From the NCBI RefSeq assembly GCF_008831285.2, contig NC_045140.1, forward strand, positions 17,854,370 through 17,918,369: a DNA stretch of 64,000 nt, written 5' to 3'. Shown here one piece after another: positions 36,708 through 47,837 of this stretch; position 1 is the first letter of the stretch; the number at the start of each line of letters is the position of its first letter. This DNA comes from Nymphaea colorata. Taxonomy: Eukaryota; Streptophyta; Magnoliopsida; Nymphaeales; Nymphaeaceae. The notes beneath the pieces were generated by a model. The model did not search any database and was not told the DNA's origin. It saw nothing but the letters and a program-made list of their open reading frames with translations. A program made the position numbers and the translations under genes.

Positions 36708-39700
36708 ACATGCTATGGGCATGACGAAAACAGGAGATATGGACGCTGGCTTGCGATGGTACTAACTTTTTCAAAGGAAGACTTAGTTAGTAGATCTGTT
36801 TCTGTATGGATTGCCTTCTTCTCTCCATCTAATGGCCATCAGTGGTGGCTTAAGCCTGTGATAGAGTGCATTGTTGCCTCTCCATTCTTTTCTGAAGTCA
36901 TTTTGGGTTCTGTTAGCTGCTCATTCGATTCATCTACTGTATGTTCTTGATGGGTGTTTTCTGGGTCCTTAGTGTTATATTTAAGAACTTTGATGGTGTA
37001 GATCGGGGCTCAAATATGTAATAAAAGCATGGCGATTCACACATTGCTGCTTCTGATCTGTTACTTCAAATTCTGTTGGTTCTGTTTCTGGTGGCTTCCC
37101 TCTCTCTCTCTCCCTTTCAATTCAGCTGCTGTGGCTTCTATTAAGAGTGTCGGTGGCGGTGCTGCAGTGAGTACTTTGTGATGCTTCTTGCTTATGTGAA
37201 ACCCGTTCACGTCTCCTCGCATGTTATCAGCCAGAAGGTCTTTTGTTTCTTATCTCGCATGTTATCAGCCACAAGGTCTTTTGTTTCTTATCTCGCTGTA
37301 GTAGCACTTTTCCTTTTTCACTGTACCTGTTTTGCCTTCTTGTCGTAACCCACTTTTTTTCGTCACCATTCCTCAAAGGCTCAAACTCCCCATGAATTTG
37401 CGGCAGTCGACCTGTTTCGCGGTACCTCTTCTCTTCGAGACAGAGAAACTATAAGTCAGCGAAGGAGTTCCCCGTGAAACCATGGTTTTTGTTTGTATTC
37501 AGAATGGGCTGGAAATTGAATTATTCACCTACCAAGATCCTCGTCTTTTTTCCTGAGCTGTGGATCTGCCGCAGCCAACTTAACTGGTTGAGTATAATTT
37601 TGCAGGAAAACAAATCCACCATGTGGAGTAACTTTTACATGCAAAACCATTTATTCAGGTTCTGACATTCTAATAGCTGTTTCAAATTTTTGTCAGTCTT
37701 TAGAGAAAAATAGTTGGAAACTCATATGTTTTTAAACTCTGATGATTTTTAAGAAAAGCAAACTTCTAGACTAAGAGCTCGAAAAACATTGCTAATAAAA
37801 AAAATCAGAAAATGATATTTATGACAATGTAGAAGAATTTGAGATTAAGGTTCGATTAATGTCTACCATTTTTAGCCAGGTAAAGTTGGCGGGACTTTTG
37901 CAGTACAAGGGACTGCAATGAGAATGGACCCCATGATTTGCTTGAAGCTTATGCTTGAACCAGGGCCATCAACATAATTAATACAGTAACCCAACTTTGT
38001 TGCTTCTACTTTAAGCTTGAGTTTAGTGGGGAGCTTCATCAAGTTCATGGAATGACTGTTACTGCACAGGCAGTAGTAACTCACTTCAAGTCTGTCGCAG
38101 TATGAAGTCTGCAAGGGTATGGACTGTGTTGGGAAGCTTCAATGAGGATCTTCTCGAGATCTTGCCTCTGGATGGGGGATGTCAGATTTAACCAAAGGTT
38201 TGGGAGAATGCAGTATCATGGGTGGGTCTATTGGGGAAGTCACCTGTCGTCCTCTGGGAGATTCAGTGGAGGACTTAGGGATCATGGCTTCACTGGATGG
38301 TGAGAAGCGCCGAATTCATATTCTGGTATCGAGCTACAAGATGATGCTGGTGACATTACAATGGACGAAAGTTGCATGTTTCACCAGAGGTTATGGCTGT
38401 TCAAATATGATCTACAACTTCGTTCTTTATAGTCATGGATGTTACAAACTCATCCTTGTTAGAGAGGGTTAACGTGAATGATGCACAATTTTCTATCAAG
38501 GGAATTGTGCAAGTAGATTCTAGTGCTGCTTCGGAACTTGAGTAAAGAACTTAATACCGGTCAACTAAAATGTCACACATTTACTGTTTGTAATTTAGAA
38601 AATTAGCACCTATGGAATCAAACTGGTAACCAGACTTTCACCAGCCCATCAATTTGAGAGCGCAATGCCTCTGCTGGCAGGTGGAGAGAAGTCAAGATGG
38701 TGAAGCTCCCAATTCAGATCATTCCACAAACTGATGCCTTTAGAGGACTTCAAGGGCCCAGGGATGGTAACCAATTCTTTGTGTCGGGAGTTCAGGAAGA
38801 AAGGGATGAGGATCACGGAGTGGCCGAGGAAGTGAACCCTCAAGCTAAAGGAAGGATATTGTAGATGAGATGGTTCAGGATAATCGTTTGGAGAGTGTGA
38901 TGTTTTGTGCAATGGAAATAGTTATGATATCTAAGCCGAATTCCCTGTTGGAGGAGACAACATGTGAAAGAACTGAACCCTTTCTTAGTAGGCCCTGAGT
39001 TCCATCGGGGTTTGCTTTTCTTGTGCAGGATGAGTGGCGGGGGGCTAAGTGGGGCGGGGGAGTGCTGTCAAAGAAGGTAATGTCTGAAAATGGCCACAGG
39101 GCATGGCCTACCTACGGAAGGAAGATGCTTTGGTTCTTAGTTGCCAACCCTGAGAAAGATTTCAGTTGAGAACATGCACCTACAAGGGAGTGAGGTCGTC
39201 TGTGAAAGATGTTGTTTAATATTGCATCAAACTGGGAGATCCTGGACTAGATTTGATTGAAAGACAACTACGAAGTGAGCAACTTGTGATCCTTTCGAGA
39301 TGGATTGACTTTTGTAGGATTGTTCTTCATTTTTATCTATTGAATCGAGTTCTTGGGTGCGTATGTTTTGCTTTCTCTAATCAGTTAGGGGTTTTCATAT
39401 TGTTTTCGTTGAAGGGATGACTTCTTCGGCATCCCTGTGGGGCTTTATACTCCTTTTTTTTTGTGTACTCTGATCACAAAATGCGTATGCTACCTATTCA
39501 ACTAAACTTTTTATGTCTTTGGCAAGCAATTTTGTTGTTTGGATCTTTCTGATTCGTTTCATGGTGCCTGTTCAACAGGTTTCAAATTTCCGTAAACTGA
39601 CATTAGCCACTAAAAAACGCAAACGGTGTTTGTGTCAGCAGAAGAAAAACTTTGATGCTATGATGATTTTGTGAATAATTTTCTTGAAGCAATTTACTGC

Positions 39701-40391
39701 AAAGTTACTGTTGAAAAGCAAAAAAGAAAGAAAAATATTGTAAATCAAATGATATGAGCTTTACTGAGTCGAGCTTTCGGCTCTTTATACATGCATTTCT
39801 ATTAACTCACTGCTGACAATGAAGAAAAAAGAAATCACAAGCCTCAATCTTTGTTGGTGCGTACAGAGCAAAATTAAGCTCTTCTTTTCAATTCATTCAC
39901 TCTTTCGCAATGTGACAAAAAAGAGCTCTGTCATGCTGATGAATGTCGCACAAGACTCACTTTTACACCTCGAACCAAAAGTCCTGTAGGAGCAGAGTTC
40001 CTCTCCTTTCTTAAATACCCAAGTGAAGAGAAAGACAGGTAAGGACATCACGTCTAAAACACAAGGCGACGTGCACAAGAAAACCAGGGAACCACAGTTG
40101 CTGATTGAACATAACGCCATTTTGTGAATGAAGAAATGATACTCGTACCTCCAAGGTTGGTCAGAAAATGCAAACCGCTCTATTCTTTTTGGGCCATTAA
40201 AGATTAGATCCCCAAAATTGTAAAGCGGAAAAGGCACATCTCAACTTGTTAAAAAGCAAATTATAAAGACAGCCATATATTATAACAGCATGTACCCAAT
40301 TTGCCAAATTAAACAAACAAAAAAGAAGAAGAAACGAACACCCTTTTATGTATAGCAAGAGAGAGGAAGAAAGTCGGAAGTCAAAAAAAGC
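36708..40391. other. Peroxidase 3' flank to U-box 3' flank, unit 1
   Basis: The genes converge here. The first 350 bases look like peroxidase 3' UTR. From about 38160 to 39195 there are decayed coding-like stretches, for example an open frame at 38179-38472, whose unit 2 counterpart adjoins a LINE ORF1-like block. The segment 39199-39578 has no match in unit 2, which has a different 300-bp segment there (51874-52176). Nothing here is an intact gene. Confidence 0.65.
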
Positions 40392-42188
40392 TCAAAACTC
40401 CGTGGAGTTGGGCCCGAGTATGAGACGCTTGTGGCGCGCACGAGCTTGAGCAGCTTGCTCCGTGAGGTCGAAGCCGTCATCCTCGGCGGCGTCGGCATCT
40501 CTGCTAGCCGATGATGCCGCCGCGCCTTTCATCAGCAGCAGCAACTTCCCCGCCCGTTCTCTTGCCCGGTCGCTCCCTCGCTCGGCCACCACCGTCAGCA
40601 CCTCCAGCGCGCCGGCCTCCCGTGCCAAGCCCTTGAAGCGCCAGGTATCTCGCGCCAGCAGGCAGAGCGCCGCGACGCTGTGCTCCCGAATCGCTGCCAA
40701 GTGCCTCTCGTCCTCCGTCCCTTGCCAGCTCTCGGCGATTAAGGCTACGAGCGCTGCGACTGCGTTGGCGTCAAGCATTGCGGCCCGGCCTTCCGTGCCG
40801 GCTGCCAAGTTGCAGAGGATGAGCACGGCTCGAGTCGCCAGGCTCGGTTCGTCGCCGCGAGCGAGCGCCATGAGCTTCGGCAGCGCGCCTGCGCGCATCA
40901 GCTTGGCGCGGTTGCCCCTCGCGAACGACAGGTGGTACAGCGCCATTGCAGCGTCCAGCCTGGCGCGGCCGTCCAGGGTGGAGCTGAGCAGGTGGAGCAG
41001 CGGCTGGACCGCGCCCAGCACGCCCAGCGCCGTCCTGTTCTCGTCCTCCAGAGCCAGGCTGAAGATGGCTCCGACGGCGTGCCCCTGTGCTTCCACGTGT
41101 CCTCCTTTGAGCACGTCGATCAATGGCGGGACGGTTCCCGAGCGTACGATCTTGACCTTGTTGACCTTCTCCAGAGACAGGTTGACGAAGGCGGCCACGG
41201 CGTTGACTTGAAGTCCGGCGTACCGCGACGCCATTAACGCCGCCAGGCAAGCGAGCAGCTCGCGCGTGCACATTCTCAGACGCGCGTCCCGGTCCTCGCG
41301 TGTCAGGTTTCGAAGCTCGACGGCGGCCTCCTCCTGGTCTGAGACGATTCCGGACCTCATCTTCGCGATCAGCTCATCCGACTCGCCAGAAGTACCGCAC
41401 GAGATTGAAACAGAGCCGAATGACTCCGACAGGCATGCAGGCCTCGTGGCCAGTTCGAGCGGACGGGCCGATGAGGTGAAGCCCGAGTCTGACGAGTCGA
41501 ATCGATCGAACCGGCGGTTCACCTCCGTTGCTGCGTAGGAGAATTCCACGGCCGGGTCGCTCTGGACTCGGCTGAGGATCTGTTCCGAGCCGGATAGACC
41601 TAAAATGGAGTCGTCGGGCGTCAGATTACTTCGGGAAATCGAGTCCGGTGAATCGATGGGAACGAGTTGCAGGTCACTTTCGGAGGCGGTGAGAGAGGCA
41701 CCGTCGATGCTCCTGTACGATTTCGACCCCGAGTCGGAGCAGTCCATTCGGCACTCCATTTCTGAGGTGGAACAGAGATCGGCGGAGGGGTCCGCGACGC
41801 GGGAAGCGTCCTCCGTCGTTGGGGACGTTTCTACGAACTTGTGCGCGAGAGCAGCGGCCGTCTCGGGGTCCGGCGGGTCTGGCAGCGGTAAGCCGGAGTC
41901 GCGGCACCAGTTGGCGATGGCCGTCTTGAGGGCGATATTGGGGATTAGAGTTGGGGTGGAGGTGGTGGTGGTGGCTGTTGACGGGAAGAGTTGTTGTTGG
42001 TGGTGGTTGGGAGGTAAGGCAAGGAGGGCCTCGATGCATCGGCGCTCGAAGGTCTGGCCGGAGGGAACGATGACGGGGTCTGCCATGGGAGCGTTGGAGA
42101 TGGGGCACAGGAACTCGAGCGGTGGCGCTTTCTGGCGTTGCTGACGGAAGTGGAAGGATATCCTCCACCGGTTTTTTCCGCTGCCCAT
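40392..42188 (-). CDS. U-box/ARM-repeat E3 ubiquitin ligase (PUB38-41 group), copy 1, 598 aa
   Basis: This is a plant U-box E3 ligase that transfers ubiquitin from an E2 to substrates bound by its ARM repeats; the target is unknown. The gene is intronless. The U-box occupies about residues 22-100, starting PPLEFLCPISNAPMADPVIV and continuing SGQTFERRCIEALL. A His/Gln- and Thr-rich insert (61-81) precedes LIPNIALKTAIANWC. Residues 110-275 form a Ser/Asp-rich linker. ARM repeats span about 276-555 (e.g. GLQVNAVAAFVNLSLE, EAQGHAVGAIFSLALED, LDAAMALYHLSF). The C-terminus is acidic then basic. MGSGKNRWRISF at the N-terminus matches the PUB38-41 group, which places the start at 42188; the frame stays open upstream without an ATG. 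GC content is far higher than in flanking DNA. A near-identical second gene lies at 52905. Confidence 0.94.
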   Translation of the reverse strand: MGSGKNRWRISFHFRQQRQKAPPLEFLCPISNAPMADPVIVPSGQTFERRCIEALLALPPNHHQQQLFPSTATTTTSTPTLIPNIALKTAIANWCRDSGLPLPDPPDPETAAALAHKFVETSPTTEDASRVADPSADLCSTSEMECRMDCSDSGSKSYRSIDGASLTASESDLQLVPIDSPDSISRSNLTPDDSILGLSGSEQILSRVQSDPAVEFSYAATEVNRRFDRFDSSDSGFTSSARPLELATRPACLSESFGSVSISCGTSGESDELIAKMRSGIVSDQEEAAVELRNLTREDRDARLRMCTRELLACLAALMASRYAGLQVNAVAAFVNLSLEKVNKVKIVRSGTVPPLIDVLKGGHVEAQGHAVGAIFSLALEDENRTALGVLGAVQPLLHLLSSTLDGRARLDAAMALYHLSFARGNRAKLMRAGALPKLMALARGDEPSLATRAVLILCNLAAGTEGRAAMLDANAVAALVALIAESWQGTEDERHLAAIREHSVAALCLLARDTWRFKGLAREAGALEVLTVVAERGSDRARERAGKLLLLMKGAAASSASRDADAAEDDGFDLTEQAAQARARHKRLILGPNSTEF

Positions 42189-42256
42189 TTCCCTCCTCCT
42201 CTCCCTCACTGTGGACAAGATCTCCAGCGATCGATAGAACGAGAACGGCCCTGTGG

Positions 42257-42327
42257 TCTCTCTCTCTCTCTCTCTCTCTTAGGCGGGAGGAAACATCAGG
42301 AGAAGTCTTCCACCAGAGAAAAGCGAC

Positions 42328-42364
<37 letters not shown>
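42257..42364. repeat. Facing (TC)n and (AG)n tracts in the U-box copy 1 leader
   Basis: A TC run (42257-42279) and an AG run (42331-42364) lie 50 bases apart, 70-175 bases upstream of the U-box start codon. They are complementary, so a leader transcript through both could fold on itself. Copy 2 has a longer CT run (54771-54808) but only an interrupted AG remnant. Confidence 0.85.
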
Positions 42365-42368
<4 letters not shown>

Positions 42369-42839
42369 CGGGGCCACTTTCCAAACGCCAATCACTATTT
42401 TCGATCTTTTAGAGATGCTTCTGTTGAGAAGGAGATAAAAACGGATCAGAAAGATCGACCCCGTGGATGATGATCAAAACTATAAGTCTAACCACGTTAA
42501 ATTTTTGCTTCCTCTTCTTTCTCTCACTGAAGAACAAAGGAGCCAACTACAGAACATGGTGATCTTATCCACCGGCGTTGTTTTCCCGGTGGTTTGGGCT
42601 GTTGAGCACTAGAATCTAGGACATCCAAGAATTTCCAGAACGCATTTTCATATTTTTTTTTGGACCTCCCAACAAGGAGCGATCGATTTTTTTCTTTTTT
42701 TTGGAACGATTGCTCAACAGCAACAAACAGTGTTCAGTTATTTCATTCTCCATTCCTTGTTCAATGGCAACACCAAACTCCTCATATTCAACAACAGTTA
42801 GTCTTAGCTCTCCTCCACTTGGAATGGGTTTTTCAGGTT

Positions 42840-43570
42840 AGTATCCATCAAGTTAGATCAAACAAATTATTTGTTATAGCGTTCTCAAATTACCAATGTA
42901 AGTTAGATCAAACAAATTATTTGTTATAGCGTTCTCAAATTACCAATGTTAGGAAGAGTCAAGGGCCACTTAGGTATGTCAACAGCACCCTTACTATTGC
43001 TCCTAGTATCTTGACGCATATCAAACAATAGTAAATCTCTATTTTGAAGTATGGAAACAAACAGATCAGTTAGCTTTAAGCTGGACTAAGGTTACAGTAT
43101 TCGAACATATTCTGCCACAATTAATTTCATATTCAACTGCACATGAGACTTGGTGTGTTCTAGAACAACAATAATGTTTTTCAATCTAAATTGCAAATCA
43201 TTCAGTTAAAGAAATTTATAAAACGTAAAGAAAGGAGATATGATGATGGCTGATTATTTAAATCATGTCAAATTCTTATGACTTTTTAGTTGCTGTTAAT
43301 CATAAGGTCTCTGACACTGATTTGGTTTTATGTACTTTTAATGGACTATCCACTAAATATAAGGTCTTCATCACTACGGTAACTACATTCAAGACTACCA
43401 GGTTTTCCTGAAATTTTTGACATACTCATTTCTCAAGAAAATCGTTGGCAAATTCTTTCACCTCCTCTTGATATTTCTCAAGAAACAAAAACGGTTGTCA
43501 TGATTGCTCATGGGACTGACAGCCATGGGAATTCTTATGCAAGAGGGAGAGGAGACTAAAACGGTGGTGG
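42840..43570 (+). mobile_element. Ty1/copia gag remnant
   Basis: Broken frames show KLDQTNYLL then a stop then RSQ (42851 on), where copia gag usually has KLDRSNYLLWRSQ, so Trp is mutated to a stop. Later come KGDMMMADYLNHVKF and VNHKVSDTDLVLCTLNGLST, the hallmark gag segment (YLxKIKS...VSDxDLVLxxLNGL), and an Arg/Gly-rich ARGRG tail. Many stops and frameshifts show it is dead. No LTR was recognised. Confidence 0.75.
42850..42949. repeat. Perfect 50-bp tandem duplication inside the gag remnant
   Basis: 42850-42899 and 42900-42949 are identical (start AAGTTAGATCAAACAAATTA). The duplicated unit is the KLDQTNYLL-coding segment with its stop, so the duplication arose after the element was already inactive or inactivated it further. 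Confidence 0.9.
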
Positions 43571-43730
43571 GTTGGGAGGGATCGTTTGCTAACCAACTGA
43601 TGGTCTCTTGAGCAGTATTGGGTGGTAGTGTTCTAGAGTATAAAAAGGTATTTTCACCAAATATAACATGTCTTGAAATAGTGACATGCTCGTTCAAGGG
43701 ATTGTAACACATGTAGCCTTTAAAACATTT
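43500..43730 (-). mobile_element. Ty1/copia integrase C-terminal remnant, opposite orientation
   Basis: On the minus strand the frame reads KGYMCYNPLNEHVTISRHVI then FGENTFLY. This matches the copia pol segment usually written KGYRCYDP...VYISRDVIFDE..FPY, which lies after the integrase core. Direction is opposite to the neighbouring gag remnant, so two insertions, or an inversion, are needed. Confidence 0.65.
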
Positions 43731-44404
43731 TGGGAATTCAAGAAAAACACACTCATGAGACTTTGGAGCAAGTTTTGATTTATTTTGAAGACTTACTAAT
43801 GGATAAGCAGTGCATCTAAAAACTTTAAGATTCTCTAGTTGAAGCTTAGTATCAAGAAATTTCTCATATGAACTTGATGGTATTCAGAAGTTGAGCTTAC
43901 TGAATAAATAAAGCTATCGTAGGTGACAAAATAGTGTTTGATTTTGGAATGAGTTCAGAAGCCTATGGGGCGCAGCACTAAAACTATTTCTTTATGTTTT
44001 TTCAATCTCAAGTTGTCACCCAAAGTTAGTAAATGAGATGTGTTCACTCTCTGACTGAATAGCTCTACAACATGAATTTTCACTCATTCTTAAATATTGC
44101 CTCAACTGCTGATGTATTGATGAAAAGTGTGCTGAAAATCAAATGAAGAACTCGCACAGCGGGATGATCGTTTTTACTGGTTAAAATGAATTTCATGCTG
44201 CACGTATGGATCGAATAACATAATGCATATGCAGCATGGGTGCTTTGGGGCTCTCATTCATACTTTCTCAAGTTTACCCAACAACCAAGAGGGGTGTGTT
44301 TAGTAACAGTAATATTTGTTACTGTCCCATGATCCTACCCCAAAAAATGAGACAAATTCATAACACATTGTAACAAGTATTCCACAAACCCGTTTCATTT
44401 TTTG

Positions 44405-46642
44405 TGAGTTTAGAGCATACAATACTTCATTAGTGAACAAAACAAGAGTATTTCTTCATACTGCCTAACAGATATACCAGACACGCATTTGGTACATTCA
44501 AGAGACTTTTCCTATAATGTTTCAACTTGCACATCGGTATTCAACTATAAAGAACAAGAATTACAACACTTAAGAGGCGATTAATGGTTTGGAATTTTGA
44601 TTCAAAAATGAAACTTTTAGAACCGTAATTCTTCCTCAAACTAGATAAAATCAAAATTCTAGGTTCACTTTCCTAATTCCTGAAACAAAATACCCCTTTC
44701 GTTTAATATATCCATTTTTTTTTTAAATGAGCATTTTGATTCTAAAATTACATTATTCTAGTTATATCAACCGAGCCCTGATGTTCTTTGATTATCGTTT
44801 TCTTTTTCCCTTTCTTTTAAGCTAAATGGGTTTACACTCTCATTAATCGTGCATATAACATATTAGATCCTTTATTGTGTTGAAACTAAAAGGACTTTTT
44901 ACAATGTGGTCTTACCAAGGGATGTCAACCATCTCGGAACAGGTCTAATCGGATCTGGCTTTGAATTCATATTAGGATTGGATTTTTTGAAATCGAGTTT
45001 TGACCCGACTAGATATATCATTGGGTATGTTAGCATATGATTAAATTACATGATAATTTTCTTTTACTGACCCTTTTCCCTGAAAATTTTGCTTTTTCAT
45101 ATGCAAGAAAGTGAAAACTCTCAGCTTAAACTTTACGTTTTGATTTGGGGATGTGGGGGTGGGTGTGATTTCACTGGTCCAATACACCCTAAATATTTTA
45201 TCTGGTCATCGAAAGCCGCCTTAGGGTTGGTCTTAACTTATTTACTTGTTCACTGTACACTTACAAGGTGGATGTGACAGAGTAGTTGTTCATATCTCAT
45301 CTTCTCCGACTGTACCAAATTAATTTGTCGGTGAATCACAGAAGCGACGTACTGTGCGCCGGCCAAATGCACAGTGTTTTTAAAAATTAAGGAGGAGTAC
45401 TACAGTTGATGGGCCTTCTTCTCTTTCAAAGGCTTATCAATGTTGGAAAGAAGAAAGAAGCAATGGCAGCAGTAGCTTTGTTTTTGACCTGTCATATAAC
45501 TTATTTTTGTGGAAGTTCTTTAACCTCTTTCGTTGTTTCATGATCTTGAACGCTTCTTTTATGAGCACCAAACAATTTTAATGGTTGATATGAACTTTTT
45601 TTTTAATGTTTACTAAGAGAAACTGCTTTTTTGTGTAAAACTCTTCTAAAGAGTTGCCTTGTTTTCTGGTAAGCAATCATTGGCTTATAGCTAAGCTGCC
45701 CAGTATAACGAAGTCAGCTAACTCGACAACAATATATGAATGATCATTTACAGAAAACAAATAGGAAACTATCTAATGGGTCTATCGTTTTCTATCCCAA
45801 GGTTGGGGAATCTTTTGGGCAGTGATCTCGAAAAAGGAGGAAACGATGCTTGCTGAGCATCGCTCGAGTTTGTTTAAAAGGTCAAGGGCTGCCAGAAACT
45901 TCCCCATGCTTTTGTCCCCATCATGCCAGACAGAAGGGCCAAGCATCAGAAGGACAAAACGTTTGTCAGAAACGTCGACAAACCTTGACCTGTATTAATC
46001 GTAGGACATATTTTGTTAGCAGATAAGAAGTTTACGTTTTGGATCAGAAATGCAGTAACGCACGGAAGCAGGAAAAGAAAAAAAAAACAGGCGAGAAGAT
46101 GATCTTATTCACTTTGCTTAAAGACTTGTGCAAGAGTCTTGGAGATCCCAACTTACATTGCAAAACTCTCCTCCTCAGGATCCCTCTCTATTGTACTCAC
46201 GAAGGATCGGTAACTGTTAAGAATGCCTCAATTTGGTTTAAAAAAGATCTCCAGCAAACAATCTCCACAGCCCAATTGAACTTCAAAGAAATGTTTCTTT
46301 CTTATCGTATGATAAAGCCACGGTTGCCACTAAAACAAGGTCCACAGACTTTTAAGAAGCTGACTGACTGTATTCTCTTGACGCTTTCAGTTTCTTTTCT
46401 TTTTCATCTTTTCTGTAAACCAATGTGTTCTCCGACATCAAACCTCTGAAGTTTTTTTCTTCTATTTTATATGCATCATCGCAGTTTGCCAGCAAGTAAA
46501 TTACTGGGACAACCCACAGAAATCGAATGTTGACATTTTGCTGATGACGACAATGACAAAAGATTATATACTTGTGCCTTGCATTTGACATTTTGCTGAT
46601 GACGACAATGACTAAAAACCCTATAAAAGAACACTTTTCTGC

Positions 46643-46681
<39 letters not shown>

Positions 46682-47560
46682 GTAAACCCTTATCAACCAT
46701 TCAATTCCACAAAATTTGCATGCACAAGAGAAAAAAAAGCTCGATAAACATAAAGAACCAAACGAGCGACAGAGAGGCATCCAATTTTTAACTTATGTAA
46801 AACTCTTTTTAAAAATAAAGAAGTAAAAACTATAGAAAACAGCCTCACAAAATCTGCTCCATACAAAATAATGAATGATCACACGAGAGCACACAAAATT
46901 TTTACTCTTCAATTCAAACTCAAAAACACTATGGGAGAGAAATAACAAATAAATAAGAAAGTAAAAATGGAAGAATATAATCTAATGAAAAGAAATGACA
47001 ATTTTAAAAACAAAAGCACTCGTTAGTTCTTTTTTTTTTTTTTTTTGGTAAACCAAGAACACATACAACCCAATTAAAAATTAAACCTTTTTCACTCCGT
47101 GACTTTCTTTCTCAGGTTAAGAGGCATCTCTCTCTAAAGGGGCCCTATACCGTGTCTTTCTTCTCTGCTTTTCTTGTTGCCTTTACTCAGAAAATGGATG
47201 CAAGGGTTTGTACCTTTTCTGAATGAGTGCGAGAGCCACCCAGAAGGGCACCCTTTTCCTTGCCCTCGGGACTGTGCCGGGTCTGGATGGACATAATGTA
47301 CCATCAACTTGGTATCATACTTCAACACATATAGCCAACGAGTATAACAACTATGGGAATCGAACTTGTAACACATCATTTTTGTGCCGCCAACCCAACC
47401 AGTTATACTATAGTCTCGAGGTGAAGGACTGTGTTTCTACATTTAACAATAAATAGGGTGGTTGACATCTACCATGAAGTATAGGTCCTGCACATGGAGG
47501 AGACCAGACCCAAAGTACCCTAACAGCTTCATGAATTTACAAGTGCAATTCACAGTCTTC
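44405..47560. other. Non-genic right part of duplication unit 1
   Basis: Matches 59320-61976 in blocks. It holds a frame at about 45740-45858 that corresponds to an 85-codon open frame in unit 2 but is cut by a one-base insertion (GATGCTTGCTGAGC against GATGCTGCTGAGC) giving TGA. It also has a short direct repeat of TTGACATTTTGCTGATGACG (about 46527 and 46586) and a unit-1-only (TA)n run at 46646-46680. Segment 45130-45670 has no counterpart in unit 2. The open frame at 46039-46449 has no recognised domain. Confidence 0.6.
46646..46680. repeat. (AT)n microsatellite, unit 1 only
   Basis: A perfect AT run sits where unit 2 (about 61065) has none, so it expanded after the segmental duplication. 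Confidence 0.88.
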
Positions 47561-47837
47561 AATGTGCATTGAGTTCTGACGGCCCAAGTGCTTCATAGGG
47601 TGAATGGAAAACTTACTTCCATATATACGCTGTTCAACCAGCCCTTTTCCAAAAGAGTGACCTGTCCATTGTTTGATATGTTCATAAAGTTCCCACCTCT
47701 TTGAATTCAGTTAATAAACCATGCTGTACATATGAGAAAACAAGAGAAGGCGTTTTACAAATCTTTTGATGCACCTATTGACAGCACTATGGTTCCTTAT
47801 AATTTCAAGTGTTTTTCGATAATTAGGAATCCTAGGA

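Larger units (their letters stand above)
42413..44405. other. Unit-1-specific insert made of copia debris
   Basis: Homology with unit 2 stops at about 42413 (unit 2: 54932) and resumes at about 44405 (unit 2: 59320). The 2.0 kb between holds a plus-strand copia gag fragment and a minus-strand copia integrase fragment, both disrupted. No cellular gene is present. Confidence 0.75.
34638..47560. repeat. Tandem segmental duplication, unit 1
   Basis: From GGAGATGGCTTCGACGCC (34638) onward the sequence recurs at 47847 with an offset of 13.2 kb. Matching blocks include peroxidase exon 2 (36129 and 49330), flanks, the U-box gene (40392 and 52905), and 44405-47560 against 59320-61976. Unit 1 carries 2.0 kb of copia debris (42413-44405) not found in unit 2, and a 768-bp segment (37398-38165) missing from unit 2. 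Right edge is approximate. Confidence 0.9.

Noticed and set aside
40462-41211. 249-codon plus-strand open frame opposite U-box copy 1, and similar ones at 40771-41271, 41605-42144, 52975-53451 and 54085-54657
   Set aside because: They are antisense or shifted shadows of the GC-rich U-box coding sequence. They show no domain, only Ser/Arg/Ala-rich composition.
46039-46449. 136-codon open frame as a gene
   Set aside because: It has no domain or splice evidence, the unit 2 counterpart (60635-60988) differs in frame and length, and the composition looks non-coding.
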